In this document: positions 1 through 10,932 of the stretch, piece by piece | Layout: every line of letters begins with the position of its first letter | Position numbering within the stretch: position 1 is the stretch's first letter | NCBI GenBank assembly: GCA_030429665.1 | Contig: JAUIEZ010000046.1 | Location: forward strand, 1-33,563 | From: Gammaproteobacteria bacterium | Lineage (GTDB): Bacteria; Pseudomonadota; Gammaproteobacteria; Arenicellales; CAJQKF01 | Direction: 5' to 3' | DNA length: 33,563 nt | The notes under the pieces: generated by a model | Databases searched by the model: none | The model's input: the letters and a program-made list of their open reading frames with translations, nothing else | Told to the model about the DNA's origin: nothing | Made by a program: the position numbers and the translations under genes

Positions 1-1
1 G

Positions 2-346
2 GAAGCGTTGCTGCGACGCGGTCCGTTGCGGGAACTCGTCACCAGCATGTTGCTGATCGACGACCTTGAGATCGACCTGAGATCACTGTCGGCGACTCGT
101 GGCGCAAGAAAGCTGGACCTGACACCGACGGAGTTCCGCCTTCTCGAGCACCTGCTTCGCAATCGCGGCCGGGTTTGCACGCGCGAGAACATCCTCGAGA
201 ACGTGTGGAGCGGCGGCAACACCCCCACGGCCAACATCGTCGACGTCCACGTCAGCCACCTGCGGCGAAAAGTGGACGCCGACACCGACTGTCCGCTGGT
301 TCACACCGTGCGCGGCTTCGGATACAAGATCGACGACTCGAACTGA
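2..346 (+). CDS. Response regulator, OmpR/PhoB type, C-terminal part (5' truncated)
   Basis: The reading frame is open from the first bases, so this is the end of a longer gene. The visible 114 residues form a winged-helix DNA-binding domain of the OmpR/PhoB family. The LTPTEFRLLEHLLRN stretch is the typical start of the helical core, and HVSHLRRKVD followed by VRGFGYKI is the recognition helix and wing. The receiver domain with its phosphorylated aspartate must lie upstream, since family members are about 220-230 residues long. It should be a transcription factor phosphorylated by a histidine kinase. No kinase follows it: the gene converges on the cytochrome gene with only 11 bp between the two stops, so its partner is upstream or elsewhere. 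A TTG at 8 could be read as a start, but the fold shows the protein is incomplete. Confidence 0.93.
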   Translation, partial: EALLRRGPLRELVTSMLLIDDLEIDLRSLSATRGARKLDLTPTEFRLLEHLLRNRGRVCTRENILENVWSGGNTPTANIVDVHVSHLRRKVDADTDCPLVHTVRGFGYKIDDSN

Positions 347-357
347 CCGGCCGGCGG

Positions 358-3018
358 TCAATCCTCGCGTCGGCCAATCGGATTCTCGTGACACTGACCG
401 CAACCGATCGGCGTGCCGCGAGGTACGACGATGTGCTTGCCCTCGTCGTTGCACAGGCTGCCATCGCCGTTCTTGCATTCGAGCGTCCGTTCCGCGGCGG
501 TGATCGACAGCACCGTGCCCATGCCGTCATTGCCGTGACAGGCCTGGCACGAGTCGCCGGGGGTATCGTCGTCCTCGTAGACTTCCTTGTGTTTCTCGTT
601 CCACATGTCGCTCGCCACGGGGTGCATGCCGTGGGGTCCTTTCATTCGTCCCCGGCCGTCGAGGTTGTCCTTGAAATCATCGATGTCGAATCCGGCGTGA
701 CAGGTGGAGCACTCGATCAAGGTGCCGTGATGACCCTGAAGTTGCTCGGAAGCGATGTTGTCGTTGGCGAACGGGTCCGCGTTCGGCCACACCGCATGGG
801 TACTGTTGTGGCAACCTTCGCACATCACGCCGCCGTGCCCCTTGCTGAGACGGTAGAGCACCGGCACCGCGTCGCCGTTCGCGTTGAGCGCGGTGTTCTC
901 CGCGAAACGCGAGTCGGGGGCGTCATACATGCGAGCGACGCGGACCGCGCCGGCGATACCGTCGACCTCTATCTCGTCGTCGGTGTACGCCTGCAACAGG
1001 CGTATGCCGTCCGCCGCCACCGCCGCGCCCGCCGGGTGACGCGGATTCGCGGCGTCACCGGTATGGCATGACTGGCAGCCGGGCTCGGACGCCCAGGGAA
1101 CGCGCAACGATCCGTCGGTCTCGAAGTCGGCGGGGTTGTCGCTGGCCACGCGGATACTGAAGTCGTTGCCGACCTGCTCCATGTCGCCGTGGCAGTCCTG
1201 GCAAACCACGCCGGCCGAGAACATCGCGCCGCGCAGGCACTGGGTGCGCTTGCCCGGATGACACTGGTAGCACGTCTGCCCGAGGATCTGCCGCGCCAGT
1301 TCCCGGTCGCGGCCGTCGGGCGCCGGCATGGACGGGAACAGCGTCTCGCCCTCGAATGGCGGCAGCGTACCGTGATACCGGTGCATGACGCTGGACATGG
1401 TGACGTGGCGCGTTTGCTGCCTGCCGTTCGGACCCTGTTCCGGCTCGTCCACCGGGCCCGCCTGCGCGAGGTCCAGGGCCGGCGAGTAGTGGCACTGCGA
1501 GCACTGGATCGCGCGGCGGGAATCGAGACAATGGGCGTCGGGATCGTCGAGTGGGTCGCACGCCCGGGCGCTGCCGTCTGCCGCGGTGTAGGCGTCGCCG
1601 TGCCTGATATCGTGAAGTCGAAGGATGTTGATCTTCGCCGCGTTGAGCAGCTTCTGCTCGACGGTGTCGCCGGGCGCGTCGTCGAGTTCGACCACGCGCT
1701 CGGCGGGCAGGGCCGCGAGGCCGGCGCCGTTGCAGGTGTTGGACTGAATCGCCAGCGGCAGGCGCGGATCGAGGCAGTCGAACGGCTCGGCATGACAGTT
1801 CTGACAGTCGGCCTCCGACGCGACCGGCAGTACGATATCCAAAGACGCGTGCTCGGCGTTCGTCTCCCTGTCGCGCGCCGCCATGCGCATCATCGGATAA
1901 CTGTTGACGTTTCCGTTGTCGTCGATCGGCAGGATGGGGATGCCCTCGGCCGACCACCACCTGGCGTCGCGCACGACGTGACCGAACGGCATGCCGGCGA
2001 AGAACGGCACGTCGCGATCGAACTTCCCGACCGGCTGCGGCACGTTGGCGGGTCCCGGCATGGATTGCCGATTGACGTGAAGGGTGCCGCCGGCGAGTTC
2101 GTTCAAGTCGGGAACCGGCAAACCACTGTCTACCGCCATGGGCTCGAACACGTTCAGGATGCCGGGACAACCGGAAGGCGCGGCAACGTCCTCGCACTCG
2201 GCGGAAAGATCGACCGGCGGGTCCAGCATCTGGCCTGCCAGCACGCTGGGATAGAGCGCACCGTAGCCGGCGCCGCCGAAGGTCTGGTTGCCGGCAACGC
2301 CGGACAGGGGAACGGGCCGGCCGCTGTCGCCCCAGAAATTCGTCTTGAACACGCCGATGGCCGAAGCGTCGGCGGTGGTGTTGATCGAGCCGGCACCCGC
2401 GGGATCGTTTGCACTCGTGGCTGCCGTGTAGTCGATCACGTAGTCGATGTCGTCGAGCAGCCGGGGTGTCGCGCCTCGCTCGACGAGCTGCGTGTGTACG
2501 ACGTTAAACGGTGGCAGGATGCTGAATACCTGGTAGTCGAGATCCGCGCAGTGCATGCCGAGGTCGTTCGCCGCGAGCAGGGTCAGCTGCCCGCCGCCGG
2601 TTCCGCCTGCGCCACCGGGGTCGTCCGAGTTGCCCGAATCGCCGTCCTGGCCGTCGTCACAGTCGGAAGGCGCGCCGTGGACGTCGCGCGCTCGCGCGTG
2701 TTCGTCGTATCGCGCGCGTACGCCGCAAGGTACCGCGTCGGGCTCCCTTACGACCAGACTCCAGCGTCCGCGCCTGTTGACCCGCGCGGTGCCGATTCGT
2801 TCGCCGGTGTCGGCATTCTCAACGACGACCGTCGCCCCGCGCTGGTCGAGATGGCCGACGACTTTCAGTTTCGCGTCTGCCGCGAGCCATCGTGCGGCGC
2901 GAATTTCCAGGTCATCGTCGGCGAGCGCGACCCCCACGCACGACGATGTCAGCAGGAGTATCGAAAGCACCCCGCCTGCGGCGCGCGTGATACCGCGAAT
3001 GAAGACGCTGCGATTCAT
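358..3018 (-). CDS. Secreted nine-haem multihaem cytochrome c-like protein
   Basis: The 886-residue protein begins with a signal peptide (basic MNRSVFIRGITR, hydrophobic core, likely cleavage after VALA at residue 33). About 60 residues resembling a small beta-sandwich domain and an Asp/Gly/Ser-rich linker (about 120-143) follow. A long haem-free region containing the motif NDLGMHC then leads to nine CxxCH haem sites with first Cys near residues 405, 506, 583, 606, 648, 733, 770, 824 and 873. The ATG at 3018 is chosen over an in-frame start 42 nt upstream because GGAG sits 9 nt before it and the signal peptide starts there. Known multihaem proteins of this kind carry electrons in the periplasm or at the cell surface, or act as reductases. 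No catalytic motif identifies a substrate. No other respiratory gene lies beside it, so its partner is unknown. Confidence 0.9.
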   Translation of the reverse strand: MNRSVFIRGITRAAGGVLSILLLTSSCVGVALADDDLEIRAARWLAADAKLKVVGHLDQRGATVVVENADTGERIGTARVNRRGRWSLVVREPDAVPCGVRARYDEHARARDVHGAPSDCDDGQDGDSGNSDDPGGAGGTGGGQLTLLAANDLGMHCADLDYQVFSILPPFNVVHTQLVERGATPRLLDDIDYVIDYTAATSANDPAGAGSINTTADASAIGVFKTNFWGDSGRPVPLSGVAGNQTFGGAGYGALYPSVLAGQMLDPPVDLSAECEDVAAPSGCPGILNVFEPMAVDSGLPVPDLNELAGGTLHVNRQSMPGPANVPQPVGKFDRDVPFFAGMPFGHVVRDARWWSAEGIPILPIDDNGNVNSYPMMRMAARDRETNAEHASLDIVLPVASEADCQNCHAEPFDCLDPRLPLAIQSNTCNGAGLAALPAERVVELDDAPGDTVEQKLLNAAKINILRLHDIRHGDAYTAADGSARACDPLDDPDAHCLDSRRAIQCSQCHYSPALDLAQAGPVDEPEQGPNGRQQTRHVTMSSVMHRYHGTLPPFEGETLFPSMPAPDGRDRELARQILGQTCYQCHPGKRTQCLRGAMFSAGVVCQDCHGDMEQVGNDFSIRVASDNPADFETDGSLRVPWASEPGCQSCHTGDAANPRHPAGAAVAADGIRLLQAYTDDEIEVDGIAGAVRVARMYDAPDSRFAENTALNANGDAVPVLYRLSKGHGGVMCEGCHNSTHAVWPNADPFANDNIASEQLQGHHGTLIECSTCHAGFDIDDFKDNLDGRGRMKGPHGMHPVASDMWNEKHKEVYEDDDTPGDSCQACHGNDGMGTVLSITAAERTLECKNGDGSLCNDEGKHIVVPRGTPIGCGQCHENPIGRRED

Positions 3019-3257
3019 TGAACGAAGCTCCGCGACTCGTGACGATGAGTCGCGCAACATCCGACGGGTTTGGCGCCCCGGTCAACGACAAACCGATCAA
3101 AGGTTGAGCCGGTCCGATAACCTGGAATTCTTCATGGAAATCTCGGACGAAATTCATTCTTTTTTCAGAAAACGTTCAGGCGTTTTTCACGATTCGACAT
3201 TGACCGTTGTCAATCGGCCGGTGCCGCGAACGTGGATTCGTATCGCGGCAGCCGGGT

Positions 3258-4823
3258 TTACGCGGTACTGTCCGCTCTCCCGGGCGCCTCGCGTTCGACG
3301 CGCCGTGCCCGAACACCGTCCCGCCCGACACGCAAGTGCGTGAGCGCGCGGGCCGCGCTCACCTGGCGCCAACTCAACATGCGCCTCATGCGGGTAATCA
3401 TCGCCTCGCGGTAGTCCGGATGGTTGGCGACGTTCACGGTCTCGTTGCTACCGTCCCGCAGATCGAAAAACAGTGGCTCGAGACCGGCGAAGTGGACGTA
3501 CTTGTACTCGCGGTCGCGCAGCACGCTGATCACGCACTCGTCCGGCGAAAGCCCCAGCTCCTGTTCCACGCCGTCGCCGTCGTCGTCGTTCCTGAAGTCG
3601 TATTCCCAGCGCACGGCGTCGCCGCCCGGCACCGATTCGCCGCGCGTCAGCGGCAACAGGGAGCGACCGTCGCACTGGCGCGGCACGTCGATGCCCAGCC
3701 AGTCGAGTATCGTCGGCATGACGTCGACGCTCTCGGTCATACGGTCGACGACGCGGCCGCGACCGGCGGGGCCGAGCGTCGGGTCGAAGACGATCAGCGG
3801 GACGTGGAACCCGCCGTCGAAGTAGCCGCGCTTGCCGAACAGAAAGTGATCTCCGAGCAATTCGCCGTGATCGCTGGTGACCACGATCAACGTGTTGTCG
3901 AGATGCCCTCGCGCCCGAAGGCAGTCCATGATCCCGCCGAAATAGTGGTCGACCTTGCTCACCAACGCGTAGTAGGTCGCGCGCAACTCGCGGATCTCGG
4001 CGTCGTAGCGCGGCGTGCCGAGCGCATCGCGCATCCAGGTCTCGAACCAGTCGCCGCCCGGCCCGTTGGCGGCGGCCACCCAGGGATGCACGGCGGCCTC
4101 CTCGGCCATGCTGGGCGCGCGCAGCGGGGCCGGGACCGTCGACGGATCGTAACGCGTGTTCCAGGGCCTTGGCGCGATGAACGGCGGGTGCGGGCGAAAC
4201 CACGACAGGTGCACGAACCATCCGGGTTGCGCGCGTTCGAGATACTCGATGCAGCGGCGCGCCAGGAAGGCGGTCTGGCTGTCGTCGCCGGTGTAGATCG
4301 CCGGCGCGGCGGAACGCCCGCGGCCGGTCGGCGGCGCCTCACCCGGCGTGAAGGCTTCCTCGTATCCCGTGACCGGGTATCCCTTGGCGGCGAGGTCGTC
4401 GAGCCACGCCTGGGGCCGCTCGCCGGGCAGCAGCAGGCCTTCCTCGAAACCCGGCATGAGGCTCTCGTAGCCATGCCGGGTCACGTCCTCGATACCATGG
4501 GCGTACGGGTCGAGGGACGTGTCGGTGTAGCCGAACAGCGTCGGGCGGTATCCGGCCTTTCGCGCCTCGCGCGCGATGTTCGTATGACGATCCTCGAGCG
4601 GCGTGCCGTTTCGCACCGAGCGATGGTTGTGCATGTACATGCCGGTGAGCAGGCTGGCGCGCGCCGGGCCGCAGGGCGCGCACACGCTGTAGTGACCGGG
4701 AAACGTCACGCCCTCGCGCGCGAGGGCGTCGAAGTTCGGCGTCTCGACCACCGGGTGGCCGCGGGAGGACAGGCAGTCGCCGCGCCACTGGTCCGCCGTG
4801 ACCAACAGGACGTTACGACGCAC
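3258..4823 (-). CDS. Phosphonate monoester hydrolase-like enzyme (sulfatase/alkaline phosphatase superfamily)
   Basis: The 521-residue protein has the sulfatase signature CGPARASLLTG at residues 51-61, where Cys51 would be converted to formylglycine. Metal-site residues include D11 near the N-terminus and the DHG at 318-320, with K331 also conserved. From memory, its details match phosphonate monoester hydrolases such as the Rhizobium enzyme better than ordinary arylsulfatases: CAPCGPARASLLTG, RPHPPF at 210-215, CDGRSLLP, YEYDFRND, the YKYVHF block and the C-terminal LSWR/LTHLR region. Such enzymes cleave phosphonate monoesters, phosphodiesters and sulfate esters promiscuously. The start is GTG, 8 nt after the ydbL stop, so it is probably the last gene of the ydbH operon. 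No signal peptide is visible. No formylglycine-generating enzyme is present in the window. The physiological substrate cannot be told from sequence. Confidence 0.88.
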   Translation of the reverse strand: MRRNVLLVTADQWRGDCLSSRGHPVVETPNFDALAREGVTFPGHYSVCAPCGPARASLLTGMYMHNHRSVRNGTPLEDRHTNIAREARKAGYRPTLFGYTDTSLDPYAHGIEDVTRHGYESLMPGFEEGLLLPGERPQAWLDDLAAKGYPVTGYEEAFTPGEAPPTGRGRSAAPAIYTGDDSQTAFLARRCIEYLERAQPGWFVHLSWFRPHPPFIAPRPWNTRYDPSTVPAPLRAPSMAEEAAVHPWVAAANGPGGDWFETWMRDALGTPRYDAEIRELRATYYALVSKVDHYFGGIMDCLRARGHLDNTLIVVTSDHGELLGDHFLFGKRGYFDGGFHVPLIVFDPTLGPAGRGRVVDRMTESVDVMPTILDWLGIDVPRQCDGRSLLPLTRGESVPGGDAVRWEYDFRNDDDGDGVEQELGLSPDECVISVLRDREYKYVHFAGLEPLFFDLRDGSNETVNVANHPDYREAMITRMRRMLSWRQVSAARALTHLRVGRDGVRARRVEREAPGRADSTA

Positions 4824-4831
4824 CGGCGTGT

Positions 4832-5164
4832 CTACTTGGTTTTCCAGGCGCCGCCGATGCGGATCTTCTGCCCCTTCGGCGTGTTCTCGATCGCCTTCTT
4901 GGCGCCGAGTTTTTCCACTTCCGCCAGCGGCACGCCGTTCTGCCGGGCCGCCTTTTCATAAACCGCCTTGCGCTGCGCGTTGACGGAATTCACGAGCTTG
5001 CTGACCTCGCCGGAAGGGTTCGGGGCGGTCGCGGCGATGTATCCCGAATCCGTTTCGCCCACCAGTCCTTGCTGCTTGGCCGGACCGATGTCCAGGGCGT
5101 GGGCGGCGAACGGCATGGCCAGTGCGACGAGCGCCGCGAAAAATATCGTGATCAAGCGTTTCAT
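4832..5164 (-). CDS. ydbL: YdbL family periplasmic protein (DUF1318)
   Basis: The 110-residue protein has a signal peptide (MKRLITIFFAALVALAMPFAAHA, cleavage before LD). The mature part resembles the DUF1318/YdbL family, with the typical QQGLVGETDSGY and later VNAQRK and ENTPKG segments. The ATG at 5164 is preferred to a frame extension to 5209 because GGAG lies 8 nt upstream and the signal peptide begins there. In E. coli, YdbL acts with the lipoprotein YnbE and the bridge protein YdbH in phospholipid transport between inner and outer membrane, where it is thought to modulate their assembly. The same three genes are adjacent here in the same order, which supports the assignment. Confidence 0.9.
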   Translation of the reverse strand: MKRLITIFFAALVALAMPFAAHALDIGPAKQQGLVGETDSGYIAATAPNPSGEVSKLVNSVNAQRKAVYEKAARQNGVPLAEVEKLGAKKAIENTPKGQKIRIGGAWKTK

Positions 5165-5208
5165 GACATGACTCCGGGTGCTGATGAGTTGGCTGACGTG
5201 ATGCGACA

Positions 5209-5406
5209 CTAGAACAGGCCGCTGCCTTCGCTGAATATCGTGTCCTCGAGCTGCTTTTCGATTTGCACGCGCACCTCGTGCTCGATCTTCACGTTGAGAT
5301 TGATGGTGATGGGTTCCTTCGGCGTCTCCACCTTGACGGTGGGCGTACAGCCGGCGGCCGTGGTCAGCGCCGCTGCGACGAGCCCGTAAACATAAGGGGA
5401 TTTCAT
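5209..5406 (-). CDS. ynbE: YnbE family outer-membrane lipoprotein
   Basis: The 65-residue protein has a short hydrophobic leader ending in a lipobox (TAAGC), so the Cys near residue 20 should be lipidated. The mature part contains PTVKVETPKEPITINLNVKIEHEVR split over the usual YnbE core, ending in a short acidic tail. The start at 5406 is set by GAGGA 6 nt upstream, and an alternative start overlapping the ydbH stop is unlikely. YnbE in E. coli sits in the outer membrane and stacks as beta-strands onto the C-terminus of YdbH to complete the phospholipid bridge. It lies 26 bp after ydbH and 44 bp before ydbL, consistent with one transcript. Confidence 0.92.
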   Translation of the reverse strand: MKSPYVYGLVAAALTTAAGCTPTVKVETPKEPITINLNVKIEHEVRVQIEKQLEDTIFSEGSGLF

Positions 5407-5432
5407 GGCGTATCCTCGGTTGGTCGATGCAA

Positions 5433-7952
5433 TCATTGGCTTCGTTGGTAGTACTGCCGCACGCCGCGGTCGATGCGCTCGTTGAGACCGTCGACCAGGC
5501 GAATACTCTCGAGCAGCGTGAGAATGTTCTGCTCCACGTTGACGTTGAAATGAATGGGCTGATCGCGCCCGATTTCCTCGCTGGTGCCTTCCATGTGAAC
5601 CGCCAGGTTCAACACCCCGTCCGGTTGATACTCGGGCTCCACGCGCAGCACGGAATACTGGAAATGCTTGAGCGCCTTGAACAGGATCTCGGCGCCGCTG
5701 CCCGCGCCGACGTCGCCGGGATCGTAGTGAAGCACGCCGCCGGTCGCGCTCTCGATTCGGCCGCGACTAATGTATAACCCGTCGTGGCGAATTTCCACCG
5801 GCACGCGACCACCGACGCGTCCCGACATCGACAATCCCGGAAAGCGTTCTTCGCCCACCAGGCGCGCCAGGTCGATGTTCTCCAGAAACACGTCGAAAGC
5901 GCCGGCGCCGGTGCTTTCGAAACGCGGCACGCGCAGCGTCCCGTCGAACGCCTCGGCGCGCACGTCGGTGGCGACCACCCTCGGCATGCCGTCGGCCATG
6001 CCGTCGATCGCCACGCTCGCATCGATGGCGGACAACGCCAGGCCGTAGTCGATCGCGCCCACGCTGACCGCCGCCGGCCGCGAGGTCTGAAGCGACGGGT
6101 AGACGTCGAGTTCGAGCGTGGTCGAGGCGTCGGAGAAGTAGACGTCTCCTGCCGCGCCGCCGACATTGTCGAGCTCCACGCGCACCGCGGCGCGGGTGTC
6201 GTCCGCGCCGATGCGAACGTCGGCCTCGAGTGCGGCGCGACCGCTTACCAGGTCGACGCCGTCGGGCCATCCCTCTATCAACAGCGCGGCGCGCTCGACG
6301 TCCTCGCCGAAGGCTACCGTCTCGCTTGCGACCGTCAGCGTACCGGTCGGCGCGCCGGGGGCCAGTACGAGACGACCGTTGACCGGCACGGCATCGGCCA
6401 GACGCGCATCGAACGTCGCGTCGACGCCGCCCGTTCCCCAGCCGGCGCGACCGCCGAATCCGGCCAGGCGCGCGCGGTAGCCGGCGGCATCGAGCGTCAA
6501 GAGCTTCGTTCGCGCCGCCAGCGCGGCAACTTCGCCGTCGCGCACCGGCAACGTGACTCGCGCGTCATCGATGATCGCGGCTGCCTCTGCGCGCTCGGCC
6601 CGCGCTCGCTGCACGTCGACGACGATCGCCGACCCATCGGCCCGCGCGGCGACATTCGACAGGCGGACCCCCACACCCTGGAACACCGCATCGACGCCGC
6701 CGAGCCGAACCGCCGGCAACGATACGCCGCCGGCGGAGACCGGCAGCTCCAGCACCGCGTCCGTCGCTTCGACCGGCTCTCCGCGCCACGTGACCCGGAG
6801 CGCGTCCGCGCCGACGACGGCGGTTCCGGCGGGCGACGCCAGGGCCACCTGCAGCGACTCGCGCAGCGAGGCATTCACGGCGTCGGCCGCGAACGCGCCC
6901 GCCGCCAGGCCGGCGGCGCGAAACTGCGCCCCGTCGGGCAGCGCGACCGTGCCCGCGCCGAGATCGACGTCCACGCCGCTGTGCACGATGACCGAACGGG
7001 CGGCGAAACCTTCGCCGGCGATCGACTCGACGCTCAGCCGCACCGGCGTGACGCTCGCCACGCCGTTCGCCGTGCGCATGAACCGTCCGCGCACGCTGCC
7101 GCTGGCGAAGCCGACCGTGCCCACCCGGCAATCGCCGAGGTCGGCGTCCAGGTGCAGGGCGTCGAGCGGGTTTTCCGAGATCCTGACCTGCGCCTCGACC
7201 CGGCAGGTCGACACCGGAATGTCCAGGGCGGTCAGCGGCCAAAACCACTCGACCGCCGCGGCGACATCCCCCTGGACGCGCCCGGTCCAGGTGAGCGGTT
7301 CGCCGGCGCGGGTAAGGGAGAACCGAAGCGCCGGCGATGTCGCGGGATCGTCCCATGCCAGCACGCCCTCGATGCGGCCGCCGCGTTCGATCACGACCTC
7401 CATTACCCTGTCGGCGGCGGCCGGATCGAGGGGCGCCACCACGACGGTGGCCGTCGCGGCCTCCGCGCCGGGGTTGACGCGCAGCGACATCGGCGGCAGC
7501 CAGGCCACGCCCTGGTCCGACCCGAAAACGACGCGCGACACGTCGAGGCCCCGCGTTGGCAACGCGTCGACGAAGGGCGTAAGGTCGAATACGGGCAGCG
7601 CGAACGGGACCGACGGCGTCACGCCGGCGCTATCAGCGTGCGTCGCGAGGCGCACGGAATCCACGGACAGCGAATCTATGCGACCGTCGAGCAGTCCGGT
7701 CAGGCGGTATCCGACATCGGCGCCCTCGATGCGCACCGACGCGGCACCCGGCACCTCGAAGGAGATTCGCTCGACGCGAACGGCGTCGATGCGCGGTCGG
7801 CCGAAGTCGACCGTGACGTCTTTCAGTCCCCTTTCCTGCAGCGCCTGGCGGACCACCCCCCCGATCATTCGCGGCGACAGCGCCCAGAGCACCAGAAACA
7901 GCGCGATGACTGATAGAATTGGCAGCGCAATCCACTTTGCCGTGCGCCTCAT
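5433..7952 (-). CDS. ydbH: YdbH, AsmA-like intermembrane phospholipid transport protein
   Basis: This 839-residue protein is close in length to E. coli YdbH (879). It has one N-terminal membrane anchor (residues about 8-27) followed by a long periplasmic region of repetitive beta-strand sequence typical of AsmA-like/RBG bridge proteins. The conserved C-terminus includes GGVLHYDPGD, a segment around LKHFQYSVL, and FNVNVEQNILTLLESIRL before the end. The ATG at 7952 is chosen over an earlier in-frame start because GGGGAGGAA lies just upstream. YdbH is one of three partly redundant AsmA-like proteins (with TamB and YhdP) that carry phospholipids to the outer membrane. It heads the operon with ynbE, ydbL and the downstream hydrolase, and is divergent from yheS. 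Confidence 0.92.
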   Translation of the reverse strand: MRRTAKWIALPILSVIALFLVLWALSPRMIGGVVRQALQERGLKDVTVDFGRPRIDAVRVERISFEVPGAASVRIEGADVGYRLTGLLDGRIDSLSVDSVRLATHADSAGVTPSVPFALPVFDLTPFVDALPTRGLDVSRVVFGSDQGVAWLPPMSLRVNPGAEAATATVVVAPLDPAAADRVMEVVIERGGRIEGVLAWDDPATSPALRFSLTRAGEPLTWTGRVQGDVAAAVEWFWPLTALDIPVSTCRVEAQVRISENPLDALHLDADLGDCRVGTVGFASGSVRGRFMRTANGVASVTPVRLSVESIAGEGFAARSVIVHSGVDVDLGAGTVALPDGAQFRAAGLAAGAFAADAVNASLRESLQVALASPAGTAVVGADALRVTWRGEPVEATDAVLELPVSAGGVSLPAVRLGGVDAVFQGVGVRLSNVAARADGSAIVVDVQRARAERAEAAAIIDDARVTLPVRDGEVAALAARTKLLTLDAAGYRARLAGFGGRAGWGTGGVDATFDARLADAVPVNGRLVLAPGAPTGTLTVASETVAFGEDVERAALLIEGWPDGVDLVSGRAALEADVRIGADDTRAAVRVELDNVGGAAGDVYFSDASTTLELDVYPSLQTSRPAAVSVGAIDYGLALSAIDASVAIDGMADGMPRVVATDVRAEAFDGTLRVPRFESTGAGAFDVFLENIDLARLVGEERFPGLSMSGRVGGRVPVEIRHDGLYISRGRIESATGGVLHYDPGDVGAGSGAEILFKALKHFQYSVLRVEPEYQPDGVLNLAVHMEGTSEEIGRDQPIHFNVNVEQNILTLLESIRLVDGLNERIDRGVRQYYQRSQ

Positions 7953-8110
7953 TCGTTCCTCCCCGTTCCGGTGGCTCATCACATTAGGAACCCGAGCCTG
8001 TACTGCGACTGAACCGTGTCCATCGCCAAGCACCGTCAACCACGTCGAGAATGCCGCCGCCGCACCGCCGGCGCGCGGCATTATGACACGCCCGCCGCCA
8101 CCGGCCGCGC

Positions 8111-8126
8111 GAACGCCGGCGCGTTC
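8111..8126 (+). promoter_or_regulatory. Hairpin in the yheS leader
   Basis: GAACGC and GCGTTC form a perfect 6-bp stem with a CGGC loop, ending 11 nt before the yheS ATG. No Shine-Dalgarno sequence is visible before that ATG, so the hairpin occupies the place where a ribosome would land. It could tune translation or be chance in GC-rich DNA. Confidence 0.25.
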
Positions 8127-8137
8127 TCGCCGACGCC

Positions 8138-10023
<1,886 letters not shown>

Positions 10024-10027
<4 letters not shown>

Positions 10028-10863
10028 ACGAGTGGCAGCGACGGTGGCTGTCGAGGGCGGCCGACGTCCTCTACACCGTCATGCCGCATCGAACACCCGA
10101 CGCGGAGCGGCTTGCCGGCGCGCGTCTCGTCGCTCATCGCGGCAACACGGGGCTCGACGACGCGGCGAGGGAGAACACGCTCGACGCCTTCGACGACTGC
10201 CTCGCGCTCGGCCTGTTCGGCGTGGAACTCGACGTGCAGTGGACCCGCGACGGCGTGCCGGTGGTGTTTCACGACGCGGACACCGCGCGCTTGTTCGGCG
10301 AGGCCGATCGATCGGCGATTGCCGACACGGGCTTTGACGAACTGCGTCGGCACTTCGCGTCGATTCCCGCGCTCGAGGCGGTCGTCGAACGCTTCGGCGG
10401 CCGCTTGCACCTGATGATCGAGCTGAAGACCGACACCTACGCCGCGCGGCACCTACCCGAGCTGCGCCGGGTCCTGTCCGGGCTTCAGGCGCAGGCGGAC
10501 TATCACCTGCTGTGCCTGGAGCCCGAGATCCTTTCGGGCCTCGACGGCATCGCGCCCGGCGCGGGCATGGCGGTGGCCGAGACCAATACCCGGGAGATCG
10601 CGGCCGCGGTATTCCGGCTCGGACTCGCCAACTTGGCCGGGCACTACGTGCTCGTCAATCGTGCGCTGCGGCGCGACCTGGACGCGCGCGGGATACGATA
10701 CGGCGTGGGCATGGCGCCGTCGTCCAGCGTGATGCGGCGCGAGCTGAATCTCGGCAGCCACTGGATATTCACCAACCGCGGCGCCCGCCTTGCTCGCGCC
10801 TTGCGCGCGTGCGGCGGGAGGCACGGGCGGGATCGAGACCGATCGGCGACGGCGGGTCCTTAA
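10024..10863 (+). CDS. Glycerophosphodiester phosphodiesterase family protein
   Basis: The 279-residue protein shows the catalytic pattern of the GDPD family: HRGN at 38-41, ENT at 50-52, E68 and D70 (ELDV), HD at 83-84, and E133/K135 in MIELK. In known members these bind a metal and the phosphodiester, releasing glycerol 3-phosphate and an alcohol. There is no signal peptide, so it is probably cytoplasmic. The GTG start overlaps the yheS stop by 4 nt (GTGA), indicating translational coupling. The arginine-rich last 25 residues look non-conserved. The exact substrate is not evident. Confidence 0.9.
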
Positions 10864-10932
10864 CCGACGCTTCAGTTTTGCCGTCTACACTGGCGGTGCG
10901 CAACTCGAAGACCAACGATTGCCTTGCCCACG

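Noticed and set aside
1189..3021. Long open frame on the plus strand opposite the cytochrome gene
   Set aside because: The product is arginine-rich without any recognisable domain, and the minus-strand gene has a signal peptide, nine CxxCH motifs and a ribosome-binding site.
3168..3188. Hairpin AAAACG/CGTTTT between the hydrolase and cytochrome genes
   Set aside because: The stem is AT-rich and short, and on the minus strand it is not followed by a T-run, so I do not call it a terminator.
3258..4823. Plain arylsulfatase annotation
   Set aside because: The CxPxR motif is shared, but the surrounding motifs and C-terminus fit phosphonate monoester hydrolases better.
5784..7913. Long plus-strand open frame opposite ydbH
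   Set aside because: It is a by-product of high GC. The sequence is low-complexity and the minus strand encodes a clear YdbH.
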